A stretch of DNA of 8,559 nt from an uncultured Oscillospiraceae bacterium (GCA_934408835.1 CAKRVU010000041.1:1-8559), one strand, 5' to 3'; shown: positions 1-6,296, numbered from the stretch's first letter. The notes: generated from the letters alone by a model not told the origin. Made by a program: numbers and translations.

Positions 1-920
1 TCCCAGTCAGAATAGGTACCAGTTTTCTTGAAATATTTGAGACCCTTGTACATTGAAGCAGTAATAATAATCATTGGTTCGCTGCCAGGTGTTACATCAT
101 ATTCCATGCCCCAGATATCCTTGATTTTTGTAACGCCGTTTTCTTCAAAAAAACGCTCGTAATCAATCTCGTGTAAGCAACCCTTGATGTATGGAGCACG
201 TAGAATCAAGCTGTTCATCCGTTCAGAAGTACCGATACGCTTTTCAAATTCGCGCATGATACTTGGGTGGCAGATTCCAGCACCATCAAAGGCGTTGATA
301 TCAATGTCAACTGTTTTTGTGGCGATATCTTTCTGGGTCCAGGTACGTTCTTTGCCTGTTTTGCGGTCATTAAACGTCACAGTCTTGTCTACCAGGTACT
401 CGATCTACTGATTCTTGATCGTTGTCATATAATCTGGAACAACAATCATTTTGGGATACCAGTTCTCCAGACAGTGGCAGCTGCTCAGCATCAAACCACG
501 ATAAGCATAATACTTGCTCAGGACGGTTGGTGTCTCAGAAAAATCCAGTTCCATGCTTACACGGCGATCGAGTTCAGGGTAGATATGTCGCTCAACAAAA
601 CTCAACATACTCTGACGAACCATACTTGCACTACGTTCACAGAACAGATATTTTTGACCATTAAATTTGAATCCATGCTCTACTAAATGATCGATAGCAT
701 CAGGGTGGTTTTGACCGCCTGTTGCATCAACAAAAATAATAAAGCGCTGAAATTTATTCTAGTCGTCGGAAATGAGCCGAATCTGCCTGAACAGCATATC
801 GTCGCCCTGCAAGACCTTATACTGCTCCATCTCTTCTGGTGTCAGTTTAAAATTATAATTATGAGAAACGATATAATTCAAGTTGAATTTTAGTACGCTA
901 TATAATGGTGGACTAAACAA
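1..920 (-). CDS. YonO/QDE-1-like single-subunit RNA polymerase, N-terminal part (runs off left edge; two in-frame TAG codons)
   Basis: This would be a DNA-dependent RNA polymerase of the single-chain double-psi-barrel type (SPbeta YonO, crAss-like phage polymerase, eukaryotic RdRP relatives). Reading from a TTG start at 920 (GAGGAG, 9-nt spacer), the frame is open for 306 codons if TAG at codons 54 and 172 is sense. From memory of the family I recognise four blocks: HGFKFNGQKYLF followed by RSASMVRQ (compare NGKKY...SAGQAR in YonO relatives), DINAFDGAGICHPS (the DG-x-G block), LILRAPYIKGCLHEIDY, and IKDIWGMEYDV followed by IIITASMYKGLKYF. The catalytic D-x-D-G-D motif should lie beyond the left edge and is not visible. 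The gene is last in the leftward run, 13 nt after the membrane-protein gene. Phage polymerases of this type usually transcribe later phage gene classes. Family assignment is from memory, without a search. Confidence 0.72.
405..407 (-). other. In-frame TAG codon read as sense (RNA polymerase codon 172)
   Basis: The minus-strand codon is TAG, between ...TTIKNQ and IEYLVDK.... The frame stays open to the left edge, and the conserved DG-x-G, RAPYIKG and KDIWG blocks all lie downstream of it. A real stop here would remove them. Glutamine is the likeliest residue by analogy with phage code 15, but the inserted residue cannot be read from the sequence. Confidence 0.85.
759..761 (-). other. In-frame TAG codon read as sense (RNA polymerase codon 54)
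   Basis: This minus-strand TAG lies between ...FRQIRLISDD and NKFQRFIIFVDATGG.... Good start signals (GAGGAG and TTG at 920) lie upstream of it. The frame between the two TAGs is clean and carries the N-G-Q-K-Y...S-A-S-M-x-R-Q block, so readthrough is needed to join the start signal to the recognisable protein. Confidence 0.83.
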
Positions 921-933
921 ATAATATCACTCC

Positions 934-1305
934 TCAATGAATCAAATTGTTCCAGTGGTCGTTAAAATGGTCATCATCGTTATCTTCGCTATCGCCGCCC
1001 ATATCGTCGTCGCTATACGTGATCTCATCGTAGGCCGCCAAACACCTGCTGATAAATACAACCAAAATGGGCGTAACCACCAGAGCAGTAAAGAGCACAC
1101 GCCCTAGAATCTGATATGTAAGCACGAATACAACCAGCATTTCTGCGATAGTAAACATCCAATTAACAAAGTCAACGGAACTTAAAACACCAGCGATAAG
1201 CACCATCAGCGGAATAGAGTTGACACGGATCTCCTGAATATCGTCTCGCTCTGTATCATTCTCTCCGCCCGGCTTTTTAGGCTCTTTATCCATGCTGCGA
1301 TACAT
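934..1305 (-). CDS. Small integral membrane protein with acidic C-terminal tail, unknown role
   Basis: The 123-aa product has a charged N-terminus (residues 1-28), then two or three hydrophobic segments (about 31-46, 50-66 and 69-90). It ends in a strongly acidic tail (about 93-117, many Asp/Glu). The upstream gene ends at TAA 1314-1316 inside the purine-rich stretch that supplies the ribosome binding site. ATG 1305 is adjacent to AGGAG but 5 nt after AAGGA; ATG 1293 (MDKEPKK) is a plausible alternative start 12 nt after AGGAG. It ends in TGA 13 nt before the RNA polymerase start, so the two are probably co-transcribed. A holin or a membrane-anchored host-takeover protein are both possible; nothing in the sequence decides. 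The family is not recognised. Confidence 0.8.
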   Translation of the reverse strand: MYRSMDKEPKKPGGENDTERDDIQEIRVNSIPLMVLIAGVLSSVDFVNWMFTIAEMLVVFVLTYQILGRVLFTALVVTPILVVFISRCLAAYDEITYSDDDMGGDSEDNDDDHFNDHWNNLIH

Positions 1306-1313
1306 CTCCTTCC

Positions 1314-1490
1314 TTACTCTTCATCGTCCCATTCGCGCCGTTTGTTACGCTGCCACTTATCATGTTTGGGCTGCGCGGCTTCCTGAGCCTTCTCAACTTC
1401 GTGCATAAACTGGTTTTCAATCATGCGCTGTTTACGAGCCTCACGCATATATGTACTCTTCGAAACCTTATCACGCTTGCGATCACTCAT
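1314..1490 (-). CDS. 58-aa highly charged, helical orphan protein
   Basis: The product begins MSDRKRDKVSKSTYMREARK and ends RREWDDEE. It is rich in Lys/Arg with Glu, is predicted largely helical, and has no cysteine. I chose ATG 1490 because GAGGAGG (1500-1506) sits 9 nt upstream. An in-frame ATG at 1496 is only 3 nt from the site, and the longest open frame (ATG 1535) lies entirely inside the preceding gene. Its start overlaps the last codons of the 92-aa gene by 8 nt (ATGAGTGA), which suggests translational coupling. It could bind nucleic acid or act as a small adaptor; no family is recognised. Confidence 0.75.
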   Translation of the reverse strand: MSDRKRDKVSKSTYMREARKQRMIENQFMHEVEKAQEAAQPKHDKWQRNKRREWDDEE

Positions 1491-1761
1491 CGCCATAATC
1501 CTCCTCATCGTTGTTATCATATTCTTCCAATCCATATAGCTTATGATATAAATATCGGGTCAAAGAAGGAGACATTGGCGTTCCATCATCCATCAAGAGT
1601 GTATCGTGGAGCGAGGCACCACCAATCAACTCTTGCCACTCAGCATAAATCTGAATTGCGTCAATAATATCTTCATATGTAACTGCGTAATCACGAATCG
1701 CTTCAACTACTGCAAATCCAATATTATAAATATCCTGTTTTGAAAAATTGTCTTCTTTCAT
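1483..1761 (-). CDS. 92-aa acidic orphan protein
   Basis: The product begins MKEDNFSKQDIYNIGFAVVE and ends in an acidic run (EEYDNNDEEDYGDE). ATG 1761 has AGGAGG 6-7 nt upstream, and that site begins within the TAA stop of the previous gene (TAAGGAGG). It ends in TGA and overlaps the next gene by 8 nt. It has a helical N-terminal half, a central Gly/Leu-rich turn region and no obvious catalytic motif. It is the first gene after the five C-x-S-L-L genes and does not carry that tail. No family is recognised. Confidence 0.82.
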   Translation of the reverse strand: MKEDNFSKQDIYNIGFAVVEAIRDYAVTYEDIIDAIQIYAEWQELIGGASLHDTLLMDDGTPMSPSLTRYLYHKLYGLEEYDNNDEEDYGDE

Positions 1762-1772
1762 AAATGACCTCC

Positions 1773-1961
1773 TTATAGAAGCGATTCACAACGGAAGGGC
1801 TTCTTCATTTTTTCTAACTCACGTTGTACAGCAATAAGCTGTTTTCGTAAATCTTCAATTTCATCTTGTACATTTTTAACTCTGTCGCTTACAAACGAAC
1901 TAGTTTCAATTTCTGATGCAAAGTAACCGTTGATGAGATCGTGTGTTCTGATGAGTTCCAA
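1773..1961 (-). CDS. 62-aa coiled-coil protein with C-terminal C-x-S-L-L tail
   Basis: Residues about 28-52 form a heptad-like charged helix (RVKNVQDEIEDLRKQLIAVQ and onward), so a short coiled coil or oligomerising protein is likely. It ends KKPFRCESLL. Translation starts at TTG 1961 with AGAGGTG about 7 nt upstream; an in-frame TGA directly before it excludes a longer start. The stop TAA merges with the AGGAGG of the following gene. Here the tail is encoded TGT GAA TCG CTT CTA. The serine is a TCN codon, unlike the AGT used in the other four tagged genes, which argues that the peptide rather than the DNA is conserved. Function unknown. Confidence 0.8.
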   Translation of the reverse strand: MELIRTHDLINGYFASEIETSSFVSDRVKNVQDEIEDLRKQLIAVQRELEKMKKPFRCESLL

Positions 1962-1997
1962 ATGTGTTCACCTCTTTAATGCTTTTTATATTAAACA

Positions 1998-2750
1998 TCA
2001 TAACAGACTCTTACAAACGAAGGCTCTCTTACTATTTCGAATAAGATATTCCAAGCATTCTGGCACGACAGAAAACTCTTTAAACCAATCAAATGTATTG
2101 CGGCACATTAAATCATCTATATTTATCTGTCGCATTTTATTTCCACAGATGTATCTAACATCAGCTTCTCCATACAACTTAGTGAATAATTTGCAATATT
2201 CAAACGACTTAGCCAATCCAAGATATTCATCAAAGTAGAACATAGTATACTGTGCGTTCATTTTACTATAGTCAAACTTTTCACGAAATTCATCCGGCGA
2301 TTTGCATATTACGATTACTTTACGGTGTTTTTGTACAGTGTCTAAATTATCATACCAAGAACATACGGCATCGTATTTTTCTGGACTTACAAATAAAATT
2401 CTCATATCGTCCTCTTCTTTATGTGATTGTCGTTCTGCATTTACTGTCATTCCATATTCTCGATTAAATAAATCGATCGTATTAATAGTCGGAGAAGGGG
2501 AGTAGTCATAAAACTCATAGTCAAACTTGTCTGATATTTTAGGCATTGTCGAAACTATTACTTCAGCCCATCTTTTTGTATAGTCTGCAGCACATTGTTT
2601 TACCACCCGAATATCCGGATTATTTTCGCGACAGATTCTAACTGGTTTGTCGTCCGCGTACCAAATATTAATTGTTTCATCCTGAGATTCGTCGTGATTG
2701 GTTTCTGTCGTTTGAATCTACGATCCATTTTGAAAATCAATTCTATTCAT
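1998..2750 (-). CDS. 250-aa orphan protein with one in-frame TAG and C-terminal C-x-S-L-L tail
   Basis: ATG 2750 has AGGAG with a 6-nt spacer and overlaps the TGA of the preceding gene by 4 nt (ATGA). The product begins MNRIDFQNGS-(TAG)-IQTTETNHDESQDE. Under the standard code only the part from an internal GTG at 2606 would be made, without a ribosome binding site. The body is rich in Asp, Tyr, Phe and Cys, with an alternating hydrophobic strand pattern (MRILFVSPEKYD, KVIVICKSPDEF, QYTMFYFDEYLG) that suggests an alpha/beta, possibly Rossmann-like, fold. It ends KRAFVCKSLL-TGA. No family is recognised. It follows the 90-aa tagged gene and precedes the 62-aa tagged gene by 36 nt. Confidence 0.82.
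2718..2720 (-). other. In-frame TAG codon read as sense (codon 11 of the 250-aa protein)
   Basis: The TAG lies ten codons after the only well-placed ATG and ribosome binding site (ATG 2750, coupled to the upstream stop). Downstream the frame stays open for 239 codons. This is best explained by recoding rather than by a start downstream of the TAG. Confidence 0.85.
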
Positions 2751-3019
2751 AATAAACTCCTGCAAATTAGCGGCTGCTGTTTATTTATGTATATTGGTTT
2801 CGGATATGTATAAAAATCGTTTATAATAAAGTCAGACAATAACCAACCTGCGTCGCAATCAAGTCTATATTTTTTATCTTTATACAAAACATAGTCAACA
2901 CCATTCACAGCCATACATGTTATTACTTTAATAAGATCATCTTGCCGTTGAGTTGCCTTAATACTTGGATCGCTAAATATGCTCTCAGCAACTAACTTTA
3001 TAGTTTCTTCTCGTGTCAT
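2747..3019 (-). CDS. 90-aa orphan protein with C-terminal C-x-S-L-L tail
   Basis: ATG 3019 has AAGGAG with a 9-nt spacer. The product begins MTREETIKLVAESIFSDPSI and contains VNGVDYVLYKDKKYRLDCDA, a beta-hairpin-like stretch, then an aromatic region (FIINDFYTYPKPIYI). It ends QQPLICRSLL. The tail codons TGC AGG AGT TTA TTA TGA contain the AGGAG site and the overlapping ATG of the next gene, so this C-terminus is constrained both as protein and as a translation signal. No enzymatic motif is visible and no family is recognised. Confidence 0.82.
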   Translation of the reverse strand: MTREETIKLVAESIFSDPSIKATQRQDDLIKVITCMAVNGVDYVLYKDKKYRLDCDAGWLLSDFIINDFYTYPKPIYINKQQPLICRSLL

Positions 3020-3046
3020 ATGACCATACTCCTTATATTGCTGCGC

Positions 3047-3391
3047 TTATAATAAACTGTGGCACACGAACGGCTTTTTAGATTGCATGGTGTATTCACT
3101 GACCAGTTCGAGATATCGTTTATAAATTAGTTCTGCAGCGTCGCCTTCAATGGTTTCCATCCGTAACCCAGATATAATTTCGACTTTGATAAAGTCTTTT
3201 GGATTAAGAGTAATAGTTAAATCCCAGTCATAATGTATATATCTGCGATCCATATCAACATGAATCATTATTGAATCTACTTTATGTCCACGCTCTTCAC
3301 TAAGTTCTGCATATAATTTATGCCGAGCCAGGTTTAGTATTTCCTTTTCGTTCTTTTTAAAATTACTCGTTCCAAAAATATCTGTTGTCAT
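3047..3391 (-). CDS. 114-aa orphan protein with C-terminal C-x-S-L-L tail
   Basis: ATG 3391 overlaps the TGA of the P-loop gene by 4 nt (ATGA), with AGGAG 6 nt upstream. A helical N-terminus (KKNEKEILNLARHKLYAELS) is followed by beta-rich sequence (DSIMIHVDMDRRYIHYDWDL and VEIISGLRMETIEG) and a last helix. It ends KKPFVCHSLL-TAA. Unlike the two overlapping pairs, the next gene starts about 28 nt downstream with its own AAGGAG. The tail is therefore retained here although it does no work as a ribosome binding site. Function unknown. Confidence 0.83.
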   Translation of the reverse strand: MTTDIFGTSNFKKNEKEILNLARHKLYAELSEERGHKVDSIMIHVDMDRRYIHYDWDLTITLNPKDFIKVEIISGLRMETIEGDAAELIYKRYLELVSEYTMQSKKPFVCHSLL

Positions 3392-3861
3392 AGTAAACTC
3401 CTACAGGTCAGTTGCGGTTGCAGTGCCGGTCTTCCTATAGCTGGATCATCTGCATCTGTGATTTTAGGATGAAGTGCGACATCAGATGGGTCATATGTAG
3501 CTATAGAAATAGCCTCAATCAAGTCGGAATTTATAATACGCTTCATACATTCGTCGATATCATCGATCACTACAGGTTTTCTTCTAGCAGGGCCAAATTG
3601 TGCATGCCGGAAACTATCAGCGTCAAAAACGTGGATCACAATCGTGTTGTTTGATGTTTTAATTTTGATATCACGCAAATAGTTATTGCAACCAATATAT
3701 TCATATTCACCATTGGAATTAGCACAAATTTGCATTATAATCGTCACAACATGTTGGATAAAATATGAAGTGGGCACAATAATGTCACAGTCATTTTCAA
3801 TCGCGTATTTGCATATTTGATAGGTTCGACCACTGCCGCGTGGTGAAAATATTTTATACAT
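3388..3861 (-). CDS. 157-aa small P-loop NTPase-like protein with C-terminal C-x-S-L-L tail
   Basis: Residues 6-13 read SPRGSGRT, a Walker A-like loop in which arginine replaces the usual lysine. Residues 96-104 (KPVVIDDID) look like a Walker B strand ending in two aspartates. Between them lies an alpha/beta pattern (DIIVPTSYF and TIVIHVFDADSF) typical of small ASCE P-loop domains related to phage terminase or helicase cores. At 157 aa it is only the nucleotide-binding half of such an enzyme, with no second RecA-like lobe. I chose ATG 3861 because GGAGG lies 11 nt upstream; earlier TTG/ATG codons at 3882/3879 would overlap that site. It ends LQPQLTCRSLL and overlaps the next gene by 4 nt. It may be an ATP-binding regulator or a degenerate NTPase. 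Confidence 0.72.
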   Translation of the reverse strand: MYKIFSPRGSGRTYQICKYAIENDCDIIVPTSYFIQHVVTIIMQICANSNGEYEYIGCNNYLRDIKIKTSNNTIVIHVFDADSFRHAQFGPARRKPVVIDDIDECMKRIINSDLIEAISIATYDPSDVALHPKITDADDPAIGRPALQPQLTCRSLL

Positions 3862-3912
3862 ACTCTGTGGGACCTCCATCAATTGCCCAAAATATATTCA
3901 AACTGGTTTCGC

Positions 3913-4350
3913 TTATTTGCCCCATGAGGATGTCCTTTCCCCAAATGGTGTGATTAAATATCGATGCAAAGCCGCATCTTCTAATTCTTTTTGTACCTGA
4001 TGTAGTACAGTCATATTATCAAGATAAGAAGGAAGCAACTTTTCTACGATCTCATAGGTCAAGGCGTTTATCTGCAACCGTTTTTTCATCGTCATTCCAC
4101 GATGCATCAAAGGACGAATCATCCACTCAATCTGGTCGCGGATATAATCAATAGAGAATGGATCGATTTCATGTAGTATACTCATTTTTTCTATGTACTT
4201 CTTAAATAGTTCTACTGTCTGTTCTGCTTCAGCTTCTCGATAGCGGTCACACAATTCTTTCGCGAGATTGTCAAGTGCGTCATAGTTCCATCCATCAGTA
4301 GGGGACCAGTAGTCCGCAACTTTTAGGCCGTCTATTTTTACTTTTATCAT
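3913..4350 (-). CDS. 145-aa orphan protein, mostly helical
   Basis: ATG 4350 has AAGGAG with a 9-nt spacer; the site begins in the TAA of PIN-PhoH (TAAGGAG). The product begins MIKVKIDGLKVADYWSPTDG. It then has three or more long amphipathic helices rich in Glu, Lys and Arg (around 28-55, 68-85 and 88-125). It ends FGERTSSWGK and lacks the C-x-S-L-L tail. It is second in the leftward run and about 50 nt before the P-loop gene. No motif or family is recognised; a DNA-binding or adaptor role is possible, but nothing shows it. Confidence 0.83.
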   Translation of the reverse strand: MIKVKIDGLKVADYWSPTDGWNYDALDNLAKELCDRYREAEAEQTVELFKKYIEKMSILHEIDPFSIDYIRDQIEWMIRPLMHRGMTMKKRLQINALTYEIVEKLLPSYLDNMTVLHQVQKELEDAALHRYLITPFGERTSSWGK

Positions 4351-4363
4351 CTGGCGCGGCTCC

Positions 4364-5686
4364 TTAATCTAGCAGATCAGCCAGACGAGCGGTCTCAGAG
4401 CGTTCCGTAATAGGCAAGTAAACCGTTCCAAAGCGTTCATTTCCCGCCAGCTTATCAATCAACTTCTGAATGCCATTGTTTCGTTCGAAGGCCACATCAT
4501 CAATCTGTCTCAAGTCACCATTGATCCACAGTGTGCTGCCTTCGCCAACTCGACCAATCAATAGCTGAATGTGCTGCTTGGTAAGATTCTCTGCTTCACT
4601 GCAGTAAATTATGGATCGACTGAAACTGCGTCCACGAATAAAGCCGAGTGGTTGAATCTCTACCCACCCATCAGTGATGGCTCGCTCCAATGCAACCTCT
4701 CCACCAAGACAGTCAGCCAAAATAGCAGCAAATGGATAAATTTTCTCAAACATAGAACCAGGCAGAAATCCGAGTTCTTTCGTGTCTTTAACTTCAATGT
4801 TGTTACGGACCCAGACAATCTTGTCATATTTGCCTTTTTCAATCAGATCAATAGCATGATTAACCATCAGAAAATCCTTGCCGCTGCCGTATACGCCAAG
4901 AAGAAGCTTGATTGTAATGTCATCATTCTGAAGTAGGTCAAAGGCAATTTTTTGCTGATCATTAAGTGGTTTGATCTTGCCAGCGTATGTGGTATTCAGA
5001 TTTTTGTATTTAATAGGTACATAACGCGAGCCATCCCAGCGAAGCCCTGCCGTGTTGCCATCAGCGTCTGCATTTGAAATCAAGATATAACCGTTAGTGG
5101 GCGTATCAAACAGGTTCTTTTGCTCGACATCTTTGGAGTAGGCCATAGCCAGCGCTTCCTCGCCGCCGTCTTCTAGTGTGGTTTCTATCCATCCTTTATA
5201 GTCACTCTTCGCAGCTGTTGCGTCAGGGAAAGTGAACTCAATCGGCAGATCAAGAATACCGCTGGCTATATTGGCACAACTTAGGTCGCTGGTGACAAAT
5301 TTAAAAGAATCAATATCAGCTTGGATCTGTCGCTGTACGTCTGAGAAACCAGCTTCGATCGCGTCATTCAAATTGCGATGCAACTCATCCAGATACCAAC
5401 GGGCAGTTGCCATGATCGTCGCATCGTTATTGTCACTGATTGGCTTGCCATCCAAGATGTAGAATAGAGAAGACATGGGAACGGCTATTACTCGAAAACT
5501 GCCATCGTCGCGGTGTTCAGCAAACAATCGAGTAGCTGTACGTGCTTTCTAACGAGTTTCTTCGTTCTTTTTACCACTTGTTTTAATGTCTTCTAACTCG
5601 TGCAAAGTCATGTCTGCAATCAAAAATGGGCTTGTGAATGCTGCAGCACCGAGATCGAGTAGGGCGGAAGTGTCATAAAATTTCAT
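4364..5686 (-). CDS. PIN-PhoH fusion protein (PhoH2-like ribonuclease/ATPase), one in-frame TAG
   Basis: The 440-residue protein has an N-terminal PIN nuclease domain followed by a PhoH P-loop ATPase, the arrangement and length of PhoH2. Candidate PIN acidic residues are D5 (KFYDTSALLDL), E30/E32 (LHELEDIK), D85/D88 (DNNDATIMATARW) and D134 (FVTSDLSCANIA). PhoH signatures are the Walker A-like GVYGSGKD at 264-271, WVRNNIEVKDTKELGFLPGS, SRSIIYCSEAENLT at about 357-370, and NGDLRQID at 389-396. Codon 46 is TAG; without readthrough the PIN active-site start is cut off and translation would need a TTG with no ribosome binding site. ATG 5686 starts it (GAAAGGA about 13 nt upstream, rather weak). 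PhoH2 proteins are described as RNA-unwinding and RNA-cleaving enzymes. It is the first gene after the leftward promoter. Confidence 0.9.
5549..5551 (-). other. In-frame TAG codon read as sense (PIN-PhoH codon 46)
   Basis: The TAG lies between ...SGKKNEETR and KARTATRLFAEHR.... PIN-domain residues are recognisable on both sides (D-T-S at residues 5-7 before it, T-S-D at 132-134 after it). This gives the clearest protein-level proof that the codon is read through. Confidence 0.9.
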
Positions 5687-5722
5687 AACAGATATTCAGT
5701 CCTTTCTTATAGTAAATGTTAC

Positions 5723-5743
5723 TCTACCATTTTATACGGTAGA
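5723..5743 (-). promoter_or_regulatory. Inverted repeat in the leftward leader (possible operator or RNA hairpin)
   Basis: TCTACC (5723-5728) and GGTAGA (5738-5743) are perfect inverted 6-bp arms around an A+T-rich 9-nt loop, extendable by one G-U pair. The repeat begins about 14 nt downstream of the expected start site of the leftward promoter. That places it either as a repressor operator or as a 5' hairpin of the transcript. Confidence 0.4.
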
Positions 5744-5763
5744 TAATAACAGTTGTTTTTATA

Positions 5764-5792
5764 ATTATACCCCTAAATATGCAAAATATCAA
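5764..5792 (-). promoter_or_regulatory. Leftward sigma70-type promoter
   Basis: On the minus strand TTGATA (5792-5787) and the consensus TATAAT (5769-5764) are exactly 17 nt apart. Transcription would start near 5757, about 70 nt before the PIN-PhoH start codon. This is a host-type housekeeping promoter, so the left arm could be transcribed before any phage polymerase is made. Confidence 0.72.
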
Positions 5793-6175
5793 GTAAAATT
5801 ATGAATATTTCCGGAATGAGGTGAAATTTAATAAAATATTCAATAAATGGCGCAAAAATAGCGAAAATACGATGAAAATATAGCGATTTGATGCGTTTTT
5901 AACAGCGATAAAATATAATAAATGGCAACAAATGGCAGAAAATATACAAAATAATACATAATAAAATATAACGATGACACGATGATTTCCGGATGGAGCT
6001 TCGGATGCTTTTTTAAGCGATTTGGGGAAGTGGGCTATTAAGTGAATCAATAGGATAAAATGAGCAAAATTGTGATACGTGGGGCAGAAACTGAAGGGCA
6101 AAGCATATGTACAAATGATGCTGATTGAAGGCGGAACCGAAGAGGTGACTGGGTAATGGGGAGATAGAACAACTT

Positions 6176-6189
6176 AGCCCTTTAGGGCT
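6176..6189 (+). repeat. Short perfect hairpin AGCCC-TTTA-GGGCT
   Basis: A 5-bp stem with a 4-nt loop, followed by GG. A related hairpin (GCCC-TCTTT-GGGC) lies at 6360-6372, and both are followed by the word GGGCTGG (6185-6191 and 6369-6375). There is no U-run, so neither is a classic terminator. Confidence 0.35.
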
Positions 6190-6286
6190 GGCACATCCCG
6201 TTTCTCGATTTTTAACCACCCCCGCCTCATGCCGTGCTGAATGTCCATTTTCTCTAGGAACCATGCGGATTTTTGGCAAATCGTAC

Positions 6287-6296
6287 CTAACGTTAG
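6287..6296. repeat. 10-bp perfect palindrome CTAACGTTAG
   Basis: This is a self-complementary site about 110 nt upstream of the rightward promoter. It could bind a dimeric regulator, but it is short and could be chance. Confidence 0.3.

Larger units (their letters stand above)
1776..3405 (-). repeat. Five copies of a shared C-terminal peptide, consensus (K/Q)-x-(P/A/Q)-(F/L)-x-C-x-S-L-L-stop
   Basis: The last five codons of five consecutive genes all encode C-x-S-L-L: 1776-1790 (CESLL), 2001-2015 (CKSLL), 2750-2764 (CRSLL), 3050-3064 (CHSLL) and 3391-3405 (CRSLL). The preceding residues also agree: KKPFR, KRAFV, QQPLI, KKPFV and QPQLT. The bodies of the five proteins show no similarity to each other by eye. 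Leucines are encoded by CTT, CTA, CTG and TTA, and serine by TCG or AGT. In two copies (2750-2764 and 3391-3405) the codons AGG AGT also form the ribosome binding site of the next gene. The neighbouring 145-aa, 92-aa, 58-aa and PhoH proteins lack the tail. Confidence 0.9.

Noticed and set aside
184..893. Plus-strand open frames opposite the RNA polymerase
   Set aside because: They disappear as candidates once the minus strand is read with TAG as sense, because conserved polymerase blocks run through the whole stretch.
1..920. Degenerate or pseudogene reading of the interrupted polymerase, 250-aa gene and PIN-PhoH
   Set aside because: All interruptions are TAG, with no TAA, TGA or frameshift, and no gene in the window ends in TAG. 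Decay would not select one stop codon.
1776..3405. The C-x-S-L-L tail as a prenylation (CaaX-type) signal
   Set aside because: The cysteine is fifth from the end rather than fourth, and protein prenylation of this kind is a eukaryotic process. Nothing else suggests a eukaryotic setting.
4571..4936. 121-codon plus-strand frame opposite PIN-PhoH
   Set aside because: Antisense to the strongly conserved PhoH domain, with no ribosome binding site and no neighbours in that direction.
5799..6101. A 100-codon minus-strand open frame in the A+T-rich divergent region (and its neighbour at 6013-6279)
   Set aside because: The translation is low-complexity Phe/Ile/Leu from repetitive A+T sequence, without a ribosome binding site, and it lies upstream of a convincing promoter for the next gene.
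6060..6128. A 22-codon plus-strand frame beginning MSKIVIRG with a weak AGGA upstream
   Set aside because: Very short, a weak start signal, no promoter in front of it and no continuation in any frame. It cannot be told from chance.
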